A stretch of 64,000 nucleotides of DNA, from assembly GCF_029688845.1 (NCBI RefSeq), contig NZ_JARUKW010000015.1, positions 62,001-126,000 of the forward strand. Reading direction: 5' to 3'. The position numbers and the translations under genes are program-made. This DNA comes from Natronococcus sp. A-GB1. GTDB lineage: Archaea > Halobacteriota > Halobacteria > Halobacteriales > Natrialbaceae. This document shows positions 1 to 9,417 of the stretch, piece after piece. The first letter of the stretch is position 1; every line of letters begins with the position of its first letter. Below the pieces are notes generated by a model, which was given only the letters and a program-made list of their open reading frames with translations, made no database searches and was not told the DNA's origin.

Positions 1-197
1 GTACTACCGATCGGTTCACCGACCGCAGCGAGCACGGACGCGCTCGCTGTCTGCCGACTCGGTCGATGCGGTCGTAGATCCGCTCGGTCGGCCGATCGAG
101 CCGGTCTGTAGCCCGGCCCGACGAGGGTGGACGTAGAGCGGTTGTCGGCTCGACCGATCGGTACGTTCTCACCGACGGAGGTCGAAGCGACGAACGA

Positions 198-3050
198 ATG
201 GCTTCCGTATGGACTCGCGACGATCCTCGGCTACTCGTCGTCGAAACCGGCGCCGAGACGCCGCTCGCGAATCGCGTCCGCGAACTCGAGCCGGGCACGG
301 TTCGATCGGCACCCGACATCGGGACCGCACTCGAGACGCTGTCGGCGACCGAGATCGACTGCGTCGTCACCGCACAGCGACTCGACGGCACGACCGGGCT
401 CGAACTGCTCGAACGACTCCGCGAGCGCGATCCGGCGTTGCCGGTCGTTCTCGTCCCCGAGGAGGGCAACGAGGGGCTCGCGAGCGATGCGGTCGCCGCG
501 GGAGTGACCGAGTACCTCCCTCTCTGCGGGCTGGACGAACTCGAGTCGACGATCGACCGCGCGCTCTCGACGGGAACCGCCGAGCGCCGACGCCGAGAGC
601 GAGCCCGACAGTTCGAGTCGATCTTCGCGGATCCCGACGCTTACTCGTGGACCCTCGACCCCGACGGCCGGATTCGTCGAGCCAACGAGGCCGCGCTCGA
701 GGCGCTTGACGCCGGTGCAGACGAGTTCATAGACCGATCGTTCGCAACGCTGTCGTGGTGGGAATCCGAGGCGGTGATCGGCGAGGCGATCGATCGGGCC
801 GCGGCGGGAACGATCGCCCGCCGGGAGCTCGAGGTGAGCCTCGACGCCGAGCGCGAGGCAGAGCCCCGGACCCTCGACGTCACGGTACGACCGGTTCGGA
901 ACGAGAGCGGCGCCGTCGTCTCGCTGTTCGCCCGTGCCGTCGACGTCACCGAGCGCGTCCGCCTCGAGACCGAACTCCGCCAGTCCGAGGAGCTCCACCG
1001 GGTGACGCTCAACCACATGACCGATACCGTCCTCATCACCGACGACGAGGGCGCGTTCACCTACGTCTGTCCGAACGTCCACTTCATCTTCGGCTACACC
1101 GACGACCAGATTCACGAGATGGGCACGATCGACGAGCTTCTGGGACCAGAGCTGTTCGATCGCGAGGCCCTCGCCGCAGAGGGCGTGCTGACCAACATCG
1201 AGTGTACGGCAACCGACAGGGCCGGCCGGGAACACAGCCTGCTGGTCAACGTCCGCGAAGTGTCGATCCAGGACGGGACGATGCTGTACAGCTGTCGGGA
1301 TATTACCACCCGAAAGCGCCGTGAGGAGGCGTTGACGGCGCTACACGGCACCGCCCGCGAGCTGCTGTACGCCGAGACCGAACCCGAGATCGCCGACCGG
1401 ATCGTCGCGGACGCGACCGACGTCCTCGACCTCGAGGCCAGCGCGGCCCTGCGGTTCGACACCGAGGAGAACGTGTTGCGGCCGGTGGCGGCCTCGCCGG
1501 GAATGGACCGACTGCACGGTCCACTCCCGAACAGGCGGGCGAACGACGCCAGCATCTCCGGACAGGTCTTTCTCGCGGGCGAGGCCCAGTTCTTCGGCGA
1601 CGTTCGGGAGTCGCCGACGCTGTCGGATCCGACCACGGAGCTCCGGTCTGTGGGGTTCGTCCCGCTGGGCGACCACGGCGTCTTCGTCGTCGGCTCGTCC
1701 GAGGTCGACGCCTTCGACGAGGTCTCGCGGGAGCTGACCGAGCTGCTCGCAGCGACCGCGGAGGCCGCCCTCGACCGGGTCGAGCGCGAGCGGCGCCTGC
1801 GCGATCGGGACCGCGAACTCAAGCGGCGGAACCAGCAACTCACCCGCCTCAACCGGATGAACGAGATCATCCGGGAGATCGACGCCGCGCTCGTCGGCGC
1901 CGAGACTCGCGAGGAGATCGAACGCGCCGTCTGCGAGCGATTGACGGCGGCCGAACGGTTCGCGTTCGCCTGGATCGGGGCCGCAGACGCCGTCGGCGAG
2001 CGCCTCGAGTCGAGCGCACACGACGGCAGCGGGCGGGGCCAGGAGTACCTCGACAGCGTCTCCCTCTCGCTCGCCGAACCGACCGAGCCCGCGGCGCGGA
2101 CGGCGGCCAGCCGGGAGGTGACGGTCGTTCCGAACGTCGTCGAGGAGCTCCACGACGAGCCGTGGCGACGGGCCGCCCTCTCGCGGGACTACCAGTCAGC
2201 CATCGCCGTGCCGCTGGCCTACGACGAGTTTACCTACGGCGTGTTGACCGTCTACGCCGATCGGCCCGACGCGTTCGACGACACCACCCGGGCGGTGCTC
2301 GCGGAACTCGGCGAGACGATCGCCGCCGCGATCGCTGCGGTCGAGCGAAAGCGGGCGCTGCTGTCGGACTCGCGGACCCGCCTCGAGTTCGACGTCGCCG
2401 ACGAGGAGTTCGTCTTCGCGCGGCTGGCCCGTCGGCTGGACTGCGTGCTCTCCTTCGACGGCGGCGTTCGCCAGCACGAGGGTACCGTCGCGGTGTTCGT
2501 CACCGTCGACGGGGCCGCCGCAGAGGACGTCGCGGCGGCCGCGGCCGATCTCGTCGCCGTCGAGGACGCCCAGACGGTGGGTGACGGCGACGGGTCGACG
2601 GTATTGCTCGAGCTCTCGCGGCCGTTCCTGGCGCTTCGGCTCGCCGATCACGGGATCGTTCTCCACCGGCTCGAGGCGACGCCCGAGACGACCCGACTGG
2701 TCGTCGACGTGCCGAGCAGCGTCGACCCCGCCGCCAGCGCCGACGTCGTCGCGAACGCGTTCACCGACGTCGAGCTTCGCTCAAAGCGCACCGTCGAACG
2801 GACGGCCCCACAGGATCTGCGCTCGGAGCTGCTCGAGCGACTGACCGACCGTCAGCTCGAGGTCGTCCAGATGGCCTACTACGGCGGCTACTTCGAGTCA
2901 CCCCGCGAGCGCTCCGGGGCGGAGATCGCCGAGACGCTCGGTATCTCGTCGGCGGCGTTCTACCGCCACATCCGTCGGGTCCAGCGGACGCTGTTCGCAG
3001 TCCTACTCGAGGAGACCGGCCTCCCGGCGGTGCCGTCGGCCGGGGGTTGA
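198..3050 (+). CDS. Multi-domain sensor/HTH-10 transcriptional regulator (Bat-like)
   Basis: This is a 950-residue cytoplasmic sensory regulator of the haloarchaeal bacterio-opsin-activator type. In order I see a receiver-like domain (about residues 10-130, degenerate), two PAS domains (about 135-255 and 262-375), two GAF domains (about 385-530 and 560-715) joined by a short coiled segment, a Bat-type domain (about 720-880) and a C-terminal HTH-10 (about 885-940, with LTDRQLEVVQMAYYGGYF). It has no histidine-kinase catalytic domain, so ligand, redox or light sensing probably feeds directly into DNA binding. The ATG follows a GGAGG-like site about 14 bases upstream. The signal and targets cannot be read from the sequence. 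The architecture call is firm; the biological role is not. Confidence 0.9.
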   Translation: MASVWTRDDPRLLVVETGAETPLANRVRELEPGTVRSAPDIGTALETLSATEIDCVVTAQRLDGTTGLELLERLRERDPALPVVLVPEEGNEGLASDAVAAGVTEYLPLCGLDELESTIDRALSTGTAERRRRERARQFESIFADPDAYSWTLDPDGRIRRANEAALEALDAGADEFIDRSFATLSWWESEAVIGEAIDRAAAGTIARRELEVSLDAEREAEPRTLDVTVRPVRNESGAVVSLFARAVDVTERVRLETELRQSEELHRVTLNHMTDTVLITDDEGAFTYVCPNVHFIFGYTDDQIHEMGTIDELLGPELFDREALAAEGVLTNIECTATDRAGREHSLLVNVREVSIQDGTMLYSCRDITTRKRREEALTALHGTARELLYAETEPEIADRIVADATDVLDLEASAALRFDTEENVLRPVAASPGMDRLHGPLPNRRANDASISGQVFLAGEAQFFGDVRESPTLSDPTTELRSVGFVPLGDHGVFVVGSSEVDAFDEVSRELTELLAATAEAALDRVERERRLRDRDRELKRRNQQLTRLNRMNEIIREIDAALVGAETREEIERAVCERLTAAERFAFAWIGAADAVGERLESSAHDGSGRGQEYLDSVSLSLAEPTEPAARTAASREVTVVPNVVEELHDEPWRRAALSRDYQSAIAVPLAYDEFTYGVLTVYADRPDAFDDTTRAVLAELGETIAAAIAAVERKRALLSDSRTRLEFDVADEEFVFARLARRLDCVLSFDGGVRQHEGTVAVFVTVDGAAAEDVAAAAADLVAVEDAQTVGDGDGSTVLLELSRPFLALRLADHGIVLHRLEATPETTRLVVDVPSSVDPAASADVVANAFTDVELRSKRTVERTAPQDLRSELLERLTDRQLEVVQMAYYGGYFESPRERSGAEIAETLGISSAAFYRHIRRVQRTLFAVLLEETGLPAVPSAGG

Positions 3051-3161
3051 ATAGTGAACCCCGTTTGGGCTGAGGGGCTAGCTATCTGACGGACACGCTC
3101 AACCTAATATCCCTTTTATTGTTAGTATACGAGCTCGACCGAACCGCTCGTTCCACACCCT

Positions 3162-3302
3162 ATGAAAGACGTGAAACTCGATCCAAGCGAGGAATCGACG
3201 TACGAGTGCTTCGGCTGCGGAACCGTCGTCAGCGCGACGGCGCCCGGAAGCTGTCCTAACTGCGGCGCGGACATGCGAAACCGGGGAACGCCCCTCGAGT
3301 GA
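3162..3302 (+). CDS. 46-residue zinc-ribbon (rubrerythrin-like) mini-protein
   Basis: This small ORF encodes an acidic 46-residue protein with two Cys pairs, ECFGCG near residue 16 and SCPNCG near residue 30, i.e. a compact zinc ribbon or rubredoxin-like knuckle. Such CPxCG mini-proteins are common in Halobacteria and usually have no assigned function. An AT-rich stretch with TTTTATTG about 45 bases before the ATG is a likely TATA box. It stands alone between the HTH-10 regulator and a convergent phosphoribosyltransferase gene. Coding is supported by codon use and the intact paired cysteines. Confidence 0.75.
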   Translation: MKDVKLDPSEESTYECFGCGTVVSATAPGSCPNCGADMRNRGTPLE

Positions 3303-3314
3303 TCGACCGGACGG

Positions 3315-3941
3315 CTACCGTTCCTCGAGATATCCGACCGCCTCCTCGTCGGTAACCTGGCCGAACTCTCGGTAGAACTGGCCGACGGCCCGGAAGTTTC
3401 CCGGAGCGACGAGTGCGATCACCTCGTCGGCCTCCGACTCGAGGTCGGCGACGGACTCGGGCGAGCCGACCGGAACCGCGAGGACGACCCGTTCGGCGCC
3501 GGCCTCACGAACCTGTCTGAGACAGGCGATCGCGGTCGCCCCGGTCGCGACCCCGTCGTCGACGACGACGACCCGTTTTCCCGCGAGTTCGGGCAGAGGT
3601 TCTCCCCCTCGGTACCGATCGGCTTTCTCCCGCGCGTTCGTCGCTTCTCGCTCGCGAACGTCCGCGAGGTACGACTCCGAGACGCCGAGGCGTTCGACGA
3701 GGTCGTCGTTCAGCCAGACGCTGCCGTCGCTCGCGACCGCGCCGATCGCGAGTTCGGGGTTCGACGGTGCACCGAGCTTCCGGGCGACGACGACGTCGAG
3801 ATCGGCCTCGAGCGCGTCCGCGACGGGGCGGGCAACCGGCAGCGCGCCGCGTGGAATGCCGAGGACGACGTCGGCTTCGATCCTGCGATCCTCGAGTTCG
3901 GCCGCGAGTCGGTCGCCGGCGTCGGATCGGTTCGCGAACAT
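3315..3941 (-). CDS. Phosphoribosyltransferase family protein
   Basis: The 208-residue protein has the type I PRTase signature VVVVDDGVATGATA (about residues 123-136), where two acidic residues and the following loop bind ribose-5-phosphate and PRPP. The N-terminal ADVVLGIPRGALPVA segment resembles stand-alone PRTase-like proteins found beside hydrolases or erythromycin-esterase-like domains rather than a defined purine or pyrimidine salvage enzyme. The acceptor base is therefore unknown. It starts at an ATG on the minus strand, is convergent with the zinc-ribbon gene and divergent from the NAD(P)HX dehydratase-like gene. Confidence 0.85.
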   Translation of the reverse strand: MFANRSDAGDRLAAELEDRRIEADVVLGIPRGALPVARPVADALEADLDVVVARKLGAPSNPELAIGAVASDGSVWLNDDLVERLGVSESYLADVREREATNAREKADRYRGGEPLPELAGKRVVVVDDGVATGATAIACLRQVREAGAERVVLAVPVGSPESVADLESEADEVIALVAPGNFRAVGQFYREFGQVTDEEAVGYLEER

Positions 3942-4055
3942 AGGCGTCCTACGACGCCGACATACTATGCGTTGTCGTCACACACACTGACCGGTACGCC
4001 GGAGACCGGGAGACGCCTGCCGAACGGCTACCTAGCTGCCGACGAACGACAAGGT

Positions 4056-4832
4056 ATGGGACGACTCCAGCGGACGCTCTCGAACATCACCGAGGAATCG
4101 GGAACGGACAACGGCTGTATCGGTATCGTCGCCGGCAGCGTCGACTACCCGAACCAGCCCGCGATCGTCGGTCGGGCCGCGCTCCGAACCGGCTCCGATC
4201 ACGTCAGAACGGTAGTCACCGAGGAGATTTACGAGATCGTCGCGAGCCACGATCCGAACCTGCTCGCCAGCAAGTACGAGGGCGAACGGTTCGACGCCGT
4301 CGCCGTCGAACGCGTCGTCGAGGTCAGCGAGTGGGCCGACGCGATGGTGATCGGCCCCGGCTTCGCCGACGCCGACCCCGACGCGGTCCGCGAGGCGATC
4401 GATCGGATCGACGTCCCGATCGTCGTCGACGCAATCGCGATCGAACCCGCCCTCGAGGCCGACCTCTCGAACGCGATACTGACGCCCAACGAGTCCGAGG
4501 AGGACGCGATCGCCGAATCCTACGAGTCCCTCGAAGCCTTCACCAGAGAGACGGGGGCCGTCCTGACGTTTACCGGGGGAGTCGACGAGATCATCGCCGA
4601 CGGCGAGCGAATGGAAAACGACACCGGGACCTCGGCGCTGACCGTCGCCGGGACGGGCGACACGCTGGCCGGGATCACGGCCTCCCTGCTCGGCCAGGGG
4701 ATGGACCGCGAGGAGGCCGCCGAACTCGGCGCCTGGATCCTCGGCAAGAGCGGGGAACTCGCGACGGCCGAGCACGGCCCCGGGGTCCTCGCGACGGACG
4801 TCATCGATCGAATCCCGGATACGACCCGCTGA
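4056..4832 (+). CDS. NAD(P)H-hydrate dehydratase-like protein (NnrD/YjeF C-domain family)
   Basis: The 258-residue protein resembles the ribokinase-fold ADP/ATP-dependent NAD(P)HX dehydratase domain, which repairs hydrated NAD(P)H. Visible motifs are GIVAGSVDYPNQPAI near the N terminus, the glycine-rich GPG near residue 96, LTPNESE near 145 and the terminal VAGTGDTLAGI motif near 195 whose Asp is the usual catalytic base. There is no N-terminal epimerase domain, unlike the fused enzyme. I chose the ATG at 4056 rather than an upstream in-frame TTG because homology begins there. It is followed after 54 bases by a methyltransferase on the same strand. Confidence 0.75.
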   Translation: MGRLQRTLSNITEESGTDNGCIGIVAGSVDYPNQPAIVGRAALRTGSDHVRTVVTEEIYEIVASHDPNLLASKYEGERFDAVAVERVVEVSEWADAMVIGPGFADADPDAVREAIDRIDVPIVVDAIAIEPALEADLSNAILTPNESEEDAIAESYESLEAFTRETGAVLTFTGGVDEIIADGERMENDTGTSALTVAGTGDTLAGITASLLGQGMDREEAAELGAWILGKSGELATAEHGPGVLATDVIDRIPDTTR

Positions 4833-4886
4833 TCGGCACCGTCCGGAACCAGGCTTTTGTCTACCCGCGCTCGAATCGGGGACGCT

Positions 4887-5564
4887 ATGCTCGATCCGCA
4901 GGAGTCCGAGGAGATCGCCCACCCGTTCGTGGCGGCCGTCTACGACACCGTCGTCCCCGACCGGCTGCTGTTCAGGACCCACCGGGAGTACCTGACCGCG
5001 GACCTCTCGGGTCGCGTTCTCGACGTCGGGGCGGGAACGGGCGCGAACTTTCCGTACGTCGCCGACGGGGATGACGGAATCGACTACGAGGCGGTCGAGC
5101 CCGATCCACACATGCGCCGACAGGCCGCCGAGAAGGCCCGCAAGGTCGGCTACGAGGTCACCCTGCGGGACGCACGGGCCGAGTCGCTGCCGTACGCCGA
5201 CGACAGCGTCGACGTCGTCCTCTCGAGTCTCGTCTTCTGTACGATCGCCGACCCCGACCGCGCACTCGAGGAGGTCGCCCGCGTGCTGAAACCCGGCGGC
5301 GAACTGCGCTTTCTCGAGCACGTCCGGGCGGACGGCTGGCGGGCGACGGGCCAGGAGCTGCTGAACCCACTGTGGAGCCGCGCCGCGGGCGGCTGTCAGC
5401 TCACCCGAGATACCGTCGAGCGGTTCGTCTGTCACGACGCCTTCGCCGTCGATGACCTCGAGCGCGTCGGGGTCGGGATCTTTCCCGCGACGCCGATCGT
5501 CCGCGGGCGGCTCCGTCGGCGTCGCGGCGGAGTTTGCGGCCGAGATCGGACCAGCTTTATTTAG
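4887..5564 (+). CDS. Class I SAM-dependent methyltransferase
   Basis: This is a 225-residue Rossmann-fold methyltransferase of the UbiE/Methyltransf_11 type. Motif I is VLDVGAGTGANF (about residues 43-54), the acidic motif II residue lies in YEAVEPDP, and the post-I to IV region reads VDVVLSSLVFCTI. ARVLKPGGELRFLEHV is the classical motif VI. The substrate is unknown; relatives methylate quinones, lipids or small metabolites. The ATG start is 30 bases inside a longer frame that would begin at TTG. It ends 21 bases before the aminotransferase, so the two may be cotranscribed. Confidence 0.85.
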   Translation: MLDPQESEEIAHPFVAAVYDTVVPDRLLFRTHREYLTADLSGRVLDVGAGTGANFPYVADGDDGIDYEAVEPDPHMRRQAAEKARKVGYEVTLRDARAESLPYADDSVDVVLSSLVFCTIADPDRALEEVARVLKPGGELRFLEHVRADGWRATGQELLNPLWSRAAGGCQLTRDTVERFVCHDAFAVDDLERVGVGIFPATPIVRGRLRRRRGGVCGRDRTSFI

Positions 5565-5585
5565 ACGGAAGCCCCCGATCAAGCT

Positions 5586-6683
5586 ATGTCAGACGACAGG
5601 CTGCGGATGACGCCGGGACCCACCGAGGTTCCCGAACCCGTCCGGCAGGCGATGGGGGAGCCGACGCCGAATCCGGATCTCGAGTCCGAGTTCTTCGAGT
5701 TCTACCGTTCGCTGACTGACAAGCTCGAAACCGTCTACGAAGCGGGCGACGAAGCGGAGGACGACGACCGTGACGTCGTCGTCCTCGGAGGTGAGGGGAT
5801 CCTCGGCCTCGAGGCGGCGGTCGCCTCGCTGGTCGGTCCCGGCGACCGGGTGCTCTGTCTCTCGAACGGGCTCTACGGCGACGGGTTCACCGACTTCGTC
5901 GAGAACTACGGTGGGGAGGCGGTCGTCAGCGAGGTGCCGTGGCACGAGACCCTCGACGGCAACGTCGTCGCGGACGTCATCGACAGGGGCGGCGAGTTCG
6001 ACGTCGCGACGATGGTCCACTGCGAGACGCCGACCGGATCGCTGAACGACCTCGAGGGAATCCTCGACGTCCTCGAGGACCGCGACGTGCTCTCGATCGT
6101 CGACGCGGTCTCCTCGCTGGGTGGGACGCCGGTGCCGACCGGGCGGATCGACGTCTGTCTCGGCGCGAGCCAGAAGTGTCTCAGCGCGCCTCCGGGGCTG
6201 ACCACCTGCGCCGTCAGCGACCGGGCCTGGAGGCGCATGGAGTCGGTCAACAACCCCTCGCTGTACGCCGATCTCGAGCCCTGGCGAACGGCCGCAGACG
6301 AGGAGTGGTTCCCATACACCCACCTCTCGTCGAATCTCTACGGGCTCGACGCCGCGGTCGACCTGCTGCTCGAGGAGGGGCTCGGGGACGTCTTCGCGCG
6401 CCACGAGGAAGCCGCGGCGACGTGTCGATCCCGCGCGGCAGACCTCGGCCTCGAGCCGTACCCGACCGACGAGGCCGACTGCTCGCCGACGGTCACCGCC
6501 CTCGCGGTCGAGGGCCAGGCGACGGCGCTCCAGCAGGCGGTGCTCGAGGATCACGACATTCTGCTGGCCACGGGACTGGGCGAACTCGAGGACGACGTTC
6601 TCCGGATCGGTCACATGGGGCACAACGCTCGAGTGGACCGCGTCGAGCGAACGATGGACGCGCTCGCGGACGTCCTCGGCTGA
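5586..6683 (+). CDS. PLP-dependent class V aminotransferase (alanine-glyoxylate type)
   Basis: The 365-residue fold-type I enzyme opens with RMTPGPTEVP, typical of the alanine-glyoxylate/serine-pyruvate aminotransferase group. The PLP phosphate site is near GGEGILGLEAAVASL, the cofactor-stacking Asp lies in IVDAVSSLGG, and the Schiff-base lysine is in GASQKCLSAPPG (about residue 199). Substrates are probably small amino or keto acids such as alanine, serine or glyoxylate. The start is an ATG after AT-rich DNA (CTTTATTTAG), suggesting its own promoter. Confidence 0.88.
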   Translation: MSDDRLRMTPGPTEVPEPVRQAMGEPTPNPDLESEFFEFYRSLTDKLETVYEAGDEAEDDDRDVVVLGGEGILGLEAAVASLVGPGDRVLCLSNGLYGDGFTDFVENYGGEAVVSEVPWHETLDGNVVADVIDRGGEFDVATMVHCETPTGSLNDLEGILDVLEDRDVLSIVDAVSSLGGTPVPTGRIDVCLGASQKCLSAPPGLTTCAVSDRAWRRMESVNNPSLYADLEPWRTAADEEWFPYTHLSSNLYGLDAAVDLLLEEGLGDVFARHEEAAATCRSRAADLGLEPYPTDEADCSPTVTALAVEGQATALQQAVLEDHDILLATGLGELEDDVLRIGHMGHNARVDRVERTMDALADVLG

Positions 6684-6775
6684 CGGATCTCCGAGCCAGA
6701 ACCGGACGGGTGTCCTCCCCAAACCCGGAGCGTGCAGGTGGAACCGTTTCGTCGGAACCGCCGCTATACCTACGC

Positions 6776-7063
6776 ATGGACGAACCCGACAAGGAACCCA
6801 CCGAGAAACCGACTCACGACAGGCAAGAGGCCGAGCGGGAAGGGAAGTGGATGGCGCGCAACTGGCTCGGTATTGCGGTCGTCTCGATTCTTACCCTGCT
6901 CCTGCTCGCCGTCGGTATGATGCAGGCGACCGGTCTCGTCAACGTCTTCGCACCGATTGCGGACTCCGAAACCGGCCAGTGGGCCGCCTTCGGCGTCCTC
7001 GCGCTCGTCGTGATCGCGCTGGCCGGCTGGAGCTGGCGCGCGATCAGCAGGAGTAACGTCTGA
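6776..7063 (+). CDS. Small two-TM membrane protein
   Basis: The 95-residue protein has a charged N-terminal tail (about residues 1-28) followed by two hydrophobic helices (about 30-52 and 65-87) separated by a short loop, and a basic end. No enzymatic motif is visible. The start ATG was chosen because upstream codons of the longer frame are shadow-like and arginine-rich. The gene sits alone between an aminotransferase and ychF. It is a hypothetical haloarchaeal membrane protein. Confidence 0.65.
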   Translation: MDEPDKEPTEKPTHDRQEAEREGKWMARNWLGIAVVSILTLLLLAVGMMQATGLVNVFAPIADSETGQWAAFGVLALVVIALAGWSWRAISRSNV

Positions 7064-7201
7064 CGGAGCCGGATCGCCGACGCAACCGACGAAACGTTCC
7101 GAAGCGCGACCCGAGCCGCGACCTTTTCGTTGATACGACTCAGCATAGCACTCCGCCTCGAGAGAGTAACCCGTATACGTTCGTCCCGACGAACCCGAAC
7201 A

Positions 7202-8395
7202 ATGAGTTACAGGATCGGGCTGGTCGGCAAACCGTCGGTCGGCAAATCCAGTTTTTTCAACGCGGCGACGATGAACGACGTCCCTGAAGGGGCGTATCCG
7301 TTCACGACCATCGACCCGAGCGTCGGCGAGGCCTACGTGCGCGTCGAGTGTGCTGCCCCGGAGTTCGACGAGGAGTGTACGCCGTCGGTCGGCTACTGCG
7401 ACGACGGCACCCGCTTCGTCCCGACGAAGCTCGTCGACGTCGCCGGACTGATCCCCGGCGCCCACGAGGGCAACGGACTGGGTAACCAGTTTCTGACCGA
7501 TCTCAACGAGACCGACGTGCTCGTCCACGTTGTCGACTTCTCCGGCGAGACCGACCTCGAGGGCGAACCTACCGAGGGCCACGACCCCCGCGACGACATC
7601 GACTTCCTCGAGGAGGAACTCGACCAGTGGTACCTGGGTATCCTCGAGAAGGGGATCGAGCGCTACGAGTCCGGCTACACGACGGAGGACGACGCGATCG
7701 AGGAGGAGCTCGCCGAGCAGATGAGCGCGTTCAAGACCAACGAGGACGAGATCAAGCGCCTGATCCGTCGGGTCGGGATCGGTTTCGAGCCCGCCGAGTG
7801 GGGCGCCGACGACAGGCTCGCGCTCGCCCGCGAGATCCGCACGGAGACCAAGCCGATGCTGATCGCGGCGAACAAGATGGACACGCCGGAAGCCCAGGAG
7901 AACTACGAGGAGATCACGAGCGATCCCGACTACGACCACCTGACGATCGTCCCCTGTAGCGCCCACGCCGAGAAGGCCCTGAAGTCCGCGGACAAGGCCG
8001 GCGTCGTCGACTACCGACCCGGCGACGACGACTTCGAGATTACGGGCGACGTCTCGAGCGAACAGGAACAGGGGCTCGAGGAGATCCGCGACTTCCTTGA
8101 ACGCTACGGCGCGACGGGCGTCCAGGCCGCCCTCGAGACGGCGCTGTTCGACGTCCTCGGCGTTGTCCCCGTCTTCCCGGGCGGCGCCAACGGCCTGGGC
8201 AACGAGCGCGGCGAGGTGTTGCCCGACTGCTACCTGATCCCGCCCGAATCGAGCGCGGAGGAGTTCGCCTACAGCCTCCACTCGGATATCGGCGACGGCT
8301 TCCTCCACGCGGTCGACTGTCGGTCGAACCGCCAGCTCGGTAAGGACTACGCGGTCGAATCGCGGGACGTCCTCGAGGTCATCACGACCAACTGA
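7202..8395 (+). CDS. ychF: Redox-regulated ATPase/GTPase YchF (OLA1 family)
   Basis: The 397-residue translation-associated P-loop NTPase begins with G1 LVGKPSVGKSSFFNA, and has G3 LVDVAGLIPGAHEG, G4-like AANKMD and a C-terminal TGS-like domain with VFPGGANGLGNERG. The TFIIID-like insertion between G3 and G4 is the long helical form seen in archaeal YchF. These proteins bind ribosomes and hydrolyse ATP or GTP. The ATG at 7202 gives the canonical N terminus; the longer frame begins upstream without homology. The stop abuts the stop of the convergent small gene with no spacer. Confidence 0.93.
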   Translation: MSYRIGLVGKPSVGKSSFFNAATMNDVPEGAYPFTTIDPSVGEAYVRVECAAPEFDEECTPSVGYCDDGTRFVPTKLVDVAGLIPGAHEGNGLGNQFLTDLNETDVLVHVVDFSGETDLEGEPTEGHDPRDDIDFLEEELDQWYLGILEKGIERYESGYTTEDDAIEEELAEQMSAFKTNEDEIKRLIRRVGIGFEPAEWGADDRLALAREIRTETKPMLIAANKMDTPEAQENYEEITSDPDYDHLTIVPCSAHAEKALKSADKAGVVDYRPGDDDFEITGDVSSEQEQGLEEIRDFLERYGATGVQAALETALFDVLGVVPVFPGGANGLGNERGEVLPDCYLIPPESSAEEFAYSLHSDIGDGFLHAVDCRSNRQLGKDYAVESRDVLEVITTN

Positions 8396-8620
8396 TCAGC
8401 GACCCCAGGCGAGCCGATCGCCGAGCGCGCCGAGCCGCTCGGCGACCCCCGAGAGCCAGGCACCCGGCGAGAGACGCCTGAGTTCGTCCTCGTCGACCTC
8501 GATGCGGGCCTCGCCGTACGGATCGCGCTCGGCACGCTCCTCCTCGTCCCGGTCGGCGTTTGCCGCCTCGAGGGCGCTCGAGATCCCGCAGCGACCGCAG
8601 GACTCGCGTTCCTTGATCAT
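8396..8620 (-). CDS. Small Cys-containing haloarchaeal hypothetical protein
   Basis: The 74-residue acidic protein carries a single CGRC pair near residues 8-11, which may bind metal together with another chain or act as a redox pair. The rest is a charged helix and a C-terminal segment RRLSPGAWLSGVAERLG. The stop codon is immediately adjacent to that of ychF on the other strand. The ATG was chosen at the CysXXCys-proximal methionine because the longer reading frame is only antisense to the downstream gene. Confidence 0.6.
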   Translation of the reverse strand: MIKERESCGRCGISSALEAANADRDEEERAERDPYGEARIEVDEDELRRLSPGAWLSGVAERLGALGDRLAWGR

Positions 8621-8704
8621 GTGTGAGACACGTCCTCGAGCGACTAAAGCGTACCCGCCCGCCGATGCCGACGAGTTTTTGGCCTCGCCGTGGTATCTCC
8701 AACC

Positions 8705-9325
8705 ATGGATACCGACGGGCCGCCGGAGTCCGACCTCGAGGAGCCGTCGGGCGAGCGCCCTGCGGACGTACCTGACTGGGACGACGAGTACGTCGACCGG
8801 GTGAGCGACCGACTGCTGCACAACTACGACCTCGAGAAGGAGTACCGGGTCGAGGGCAAGCGCTTCACGCTGTACGGCCGGATGGAGCTGCGAAGCCAGA
8901 AACACTTCCTCCACCCCTCGATCTCGATCGGCGAGCACGGCTCGACCGAGCACCTGTTCGTGCGGCGGCTCGAGCGCGTCGACGACCGGGCGCTCGATCG
9001 GTTCGTCGAACTGGGTGAGCGCCTGGCCGACGAGTGGATCGACACCGACGAGGAACACTTCTCGACCGACTTCACGTTCGTCGCTATCGTGCCGTCGATC
9101 CCCAATCCGGTCCGGGAGCGCGTCGCCGGCTTCGACGGCCGAACCCTCCTGAAGTTCGGCTACAACGGCCACTACGAGATTAACCTCGTCGTCGTCGCGC
9201 CCGACGACGAGGAGCTGGTCGCCAGCGAGAACGCCGACGTCGCGACCGCCTTCCGCCTCTGGGAGCCGATCGAGTACGAGGAGCCGGGCGTTCTGGATCT
9301 GCTCTCGAGGCGGCTCCAACTGTAG
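8705..9325 (+). CDS. Conserved haloarchaeal hypothetical protein
   Basis: The 206-residue soluble, strongly acidic protein has no motif that I recognise. It contains a mixed alpha/beta core with YRVEGKRFTLYGRMELRSQK and a closing FGYNGHYEINLVVVAP segment. There is no signal peptide or TM helix. The ATG lies at 8705; an in-frame start 15 bases upstream is less likely because the promoter-like region would overlap it. The divergent neighbour is the small CGRC protein, so the 84-base gap probably holds both promoters. Confidence 0.7.
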   Translation: MDTDGPPESDLEEPSGERPADVPDWDDEYVDRVSDRLLHNYDLEKEYRVEGKRFTLYGRMELRSQKHFLHPSISIGEHGSTEHLFVRRLERVDDRALDRFVELGERLADEWIDTDEEHFSTDFTFVAIVPSIPNPVRERVAGFDGRTLLKFGYNGHYEINLVVVAPDDEELVASENADVATAFRLWEPIEYEEPGVLDLLSRRLQL

Positions 9326-9417
9326 TCGTCACCGTCAGTGCGGTCGATACTTTCGAATCACCGTCTACCGAGCGACGCCGCTGGTCGATCGCGAAACAAA
9401 AAACGCGGCCCGCGCGA

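Noticed and set aside
231-1235. 334-codon minus-strand ORF opposite the sensor-regulator gene
   Set aside because: Antisense shadow of a GC-rich gene; the + frame has PAS/GAF domains and the minus translation has no motif.
4032-5582. 516-codon minus-strand ORF across the NAD(P)HX dehydratase and methyltransferase genes
   Set aside because: Composition (G, D, V, R repeats) mirrors the coding strand; both + genes have clear motifs.
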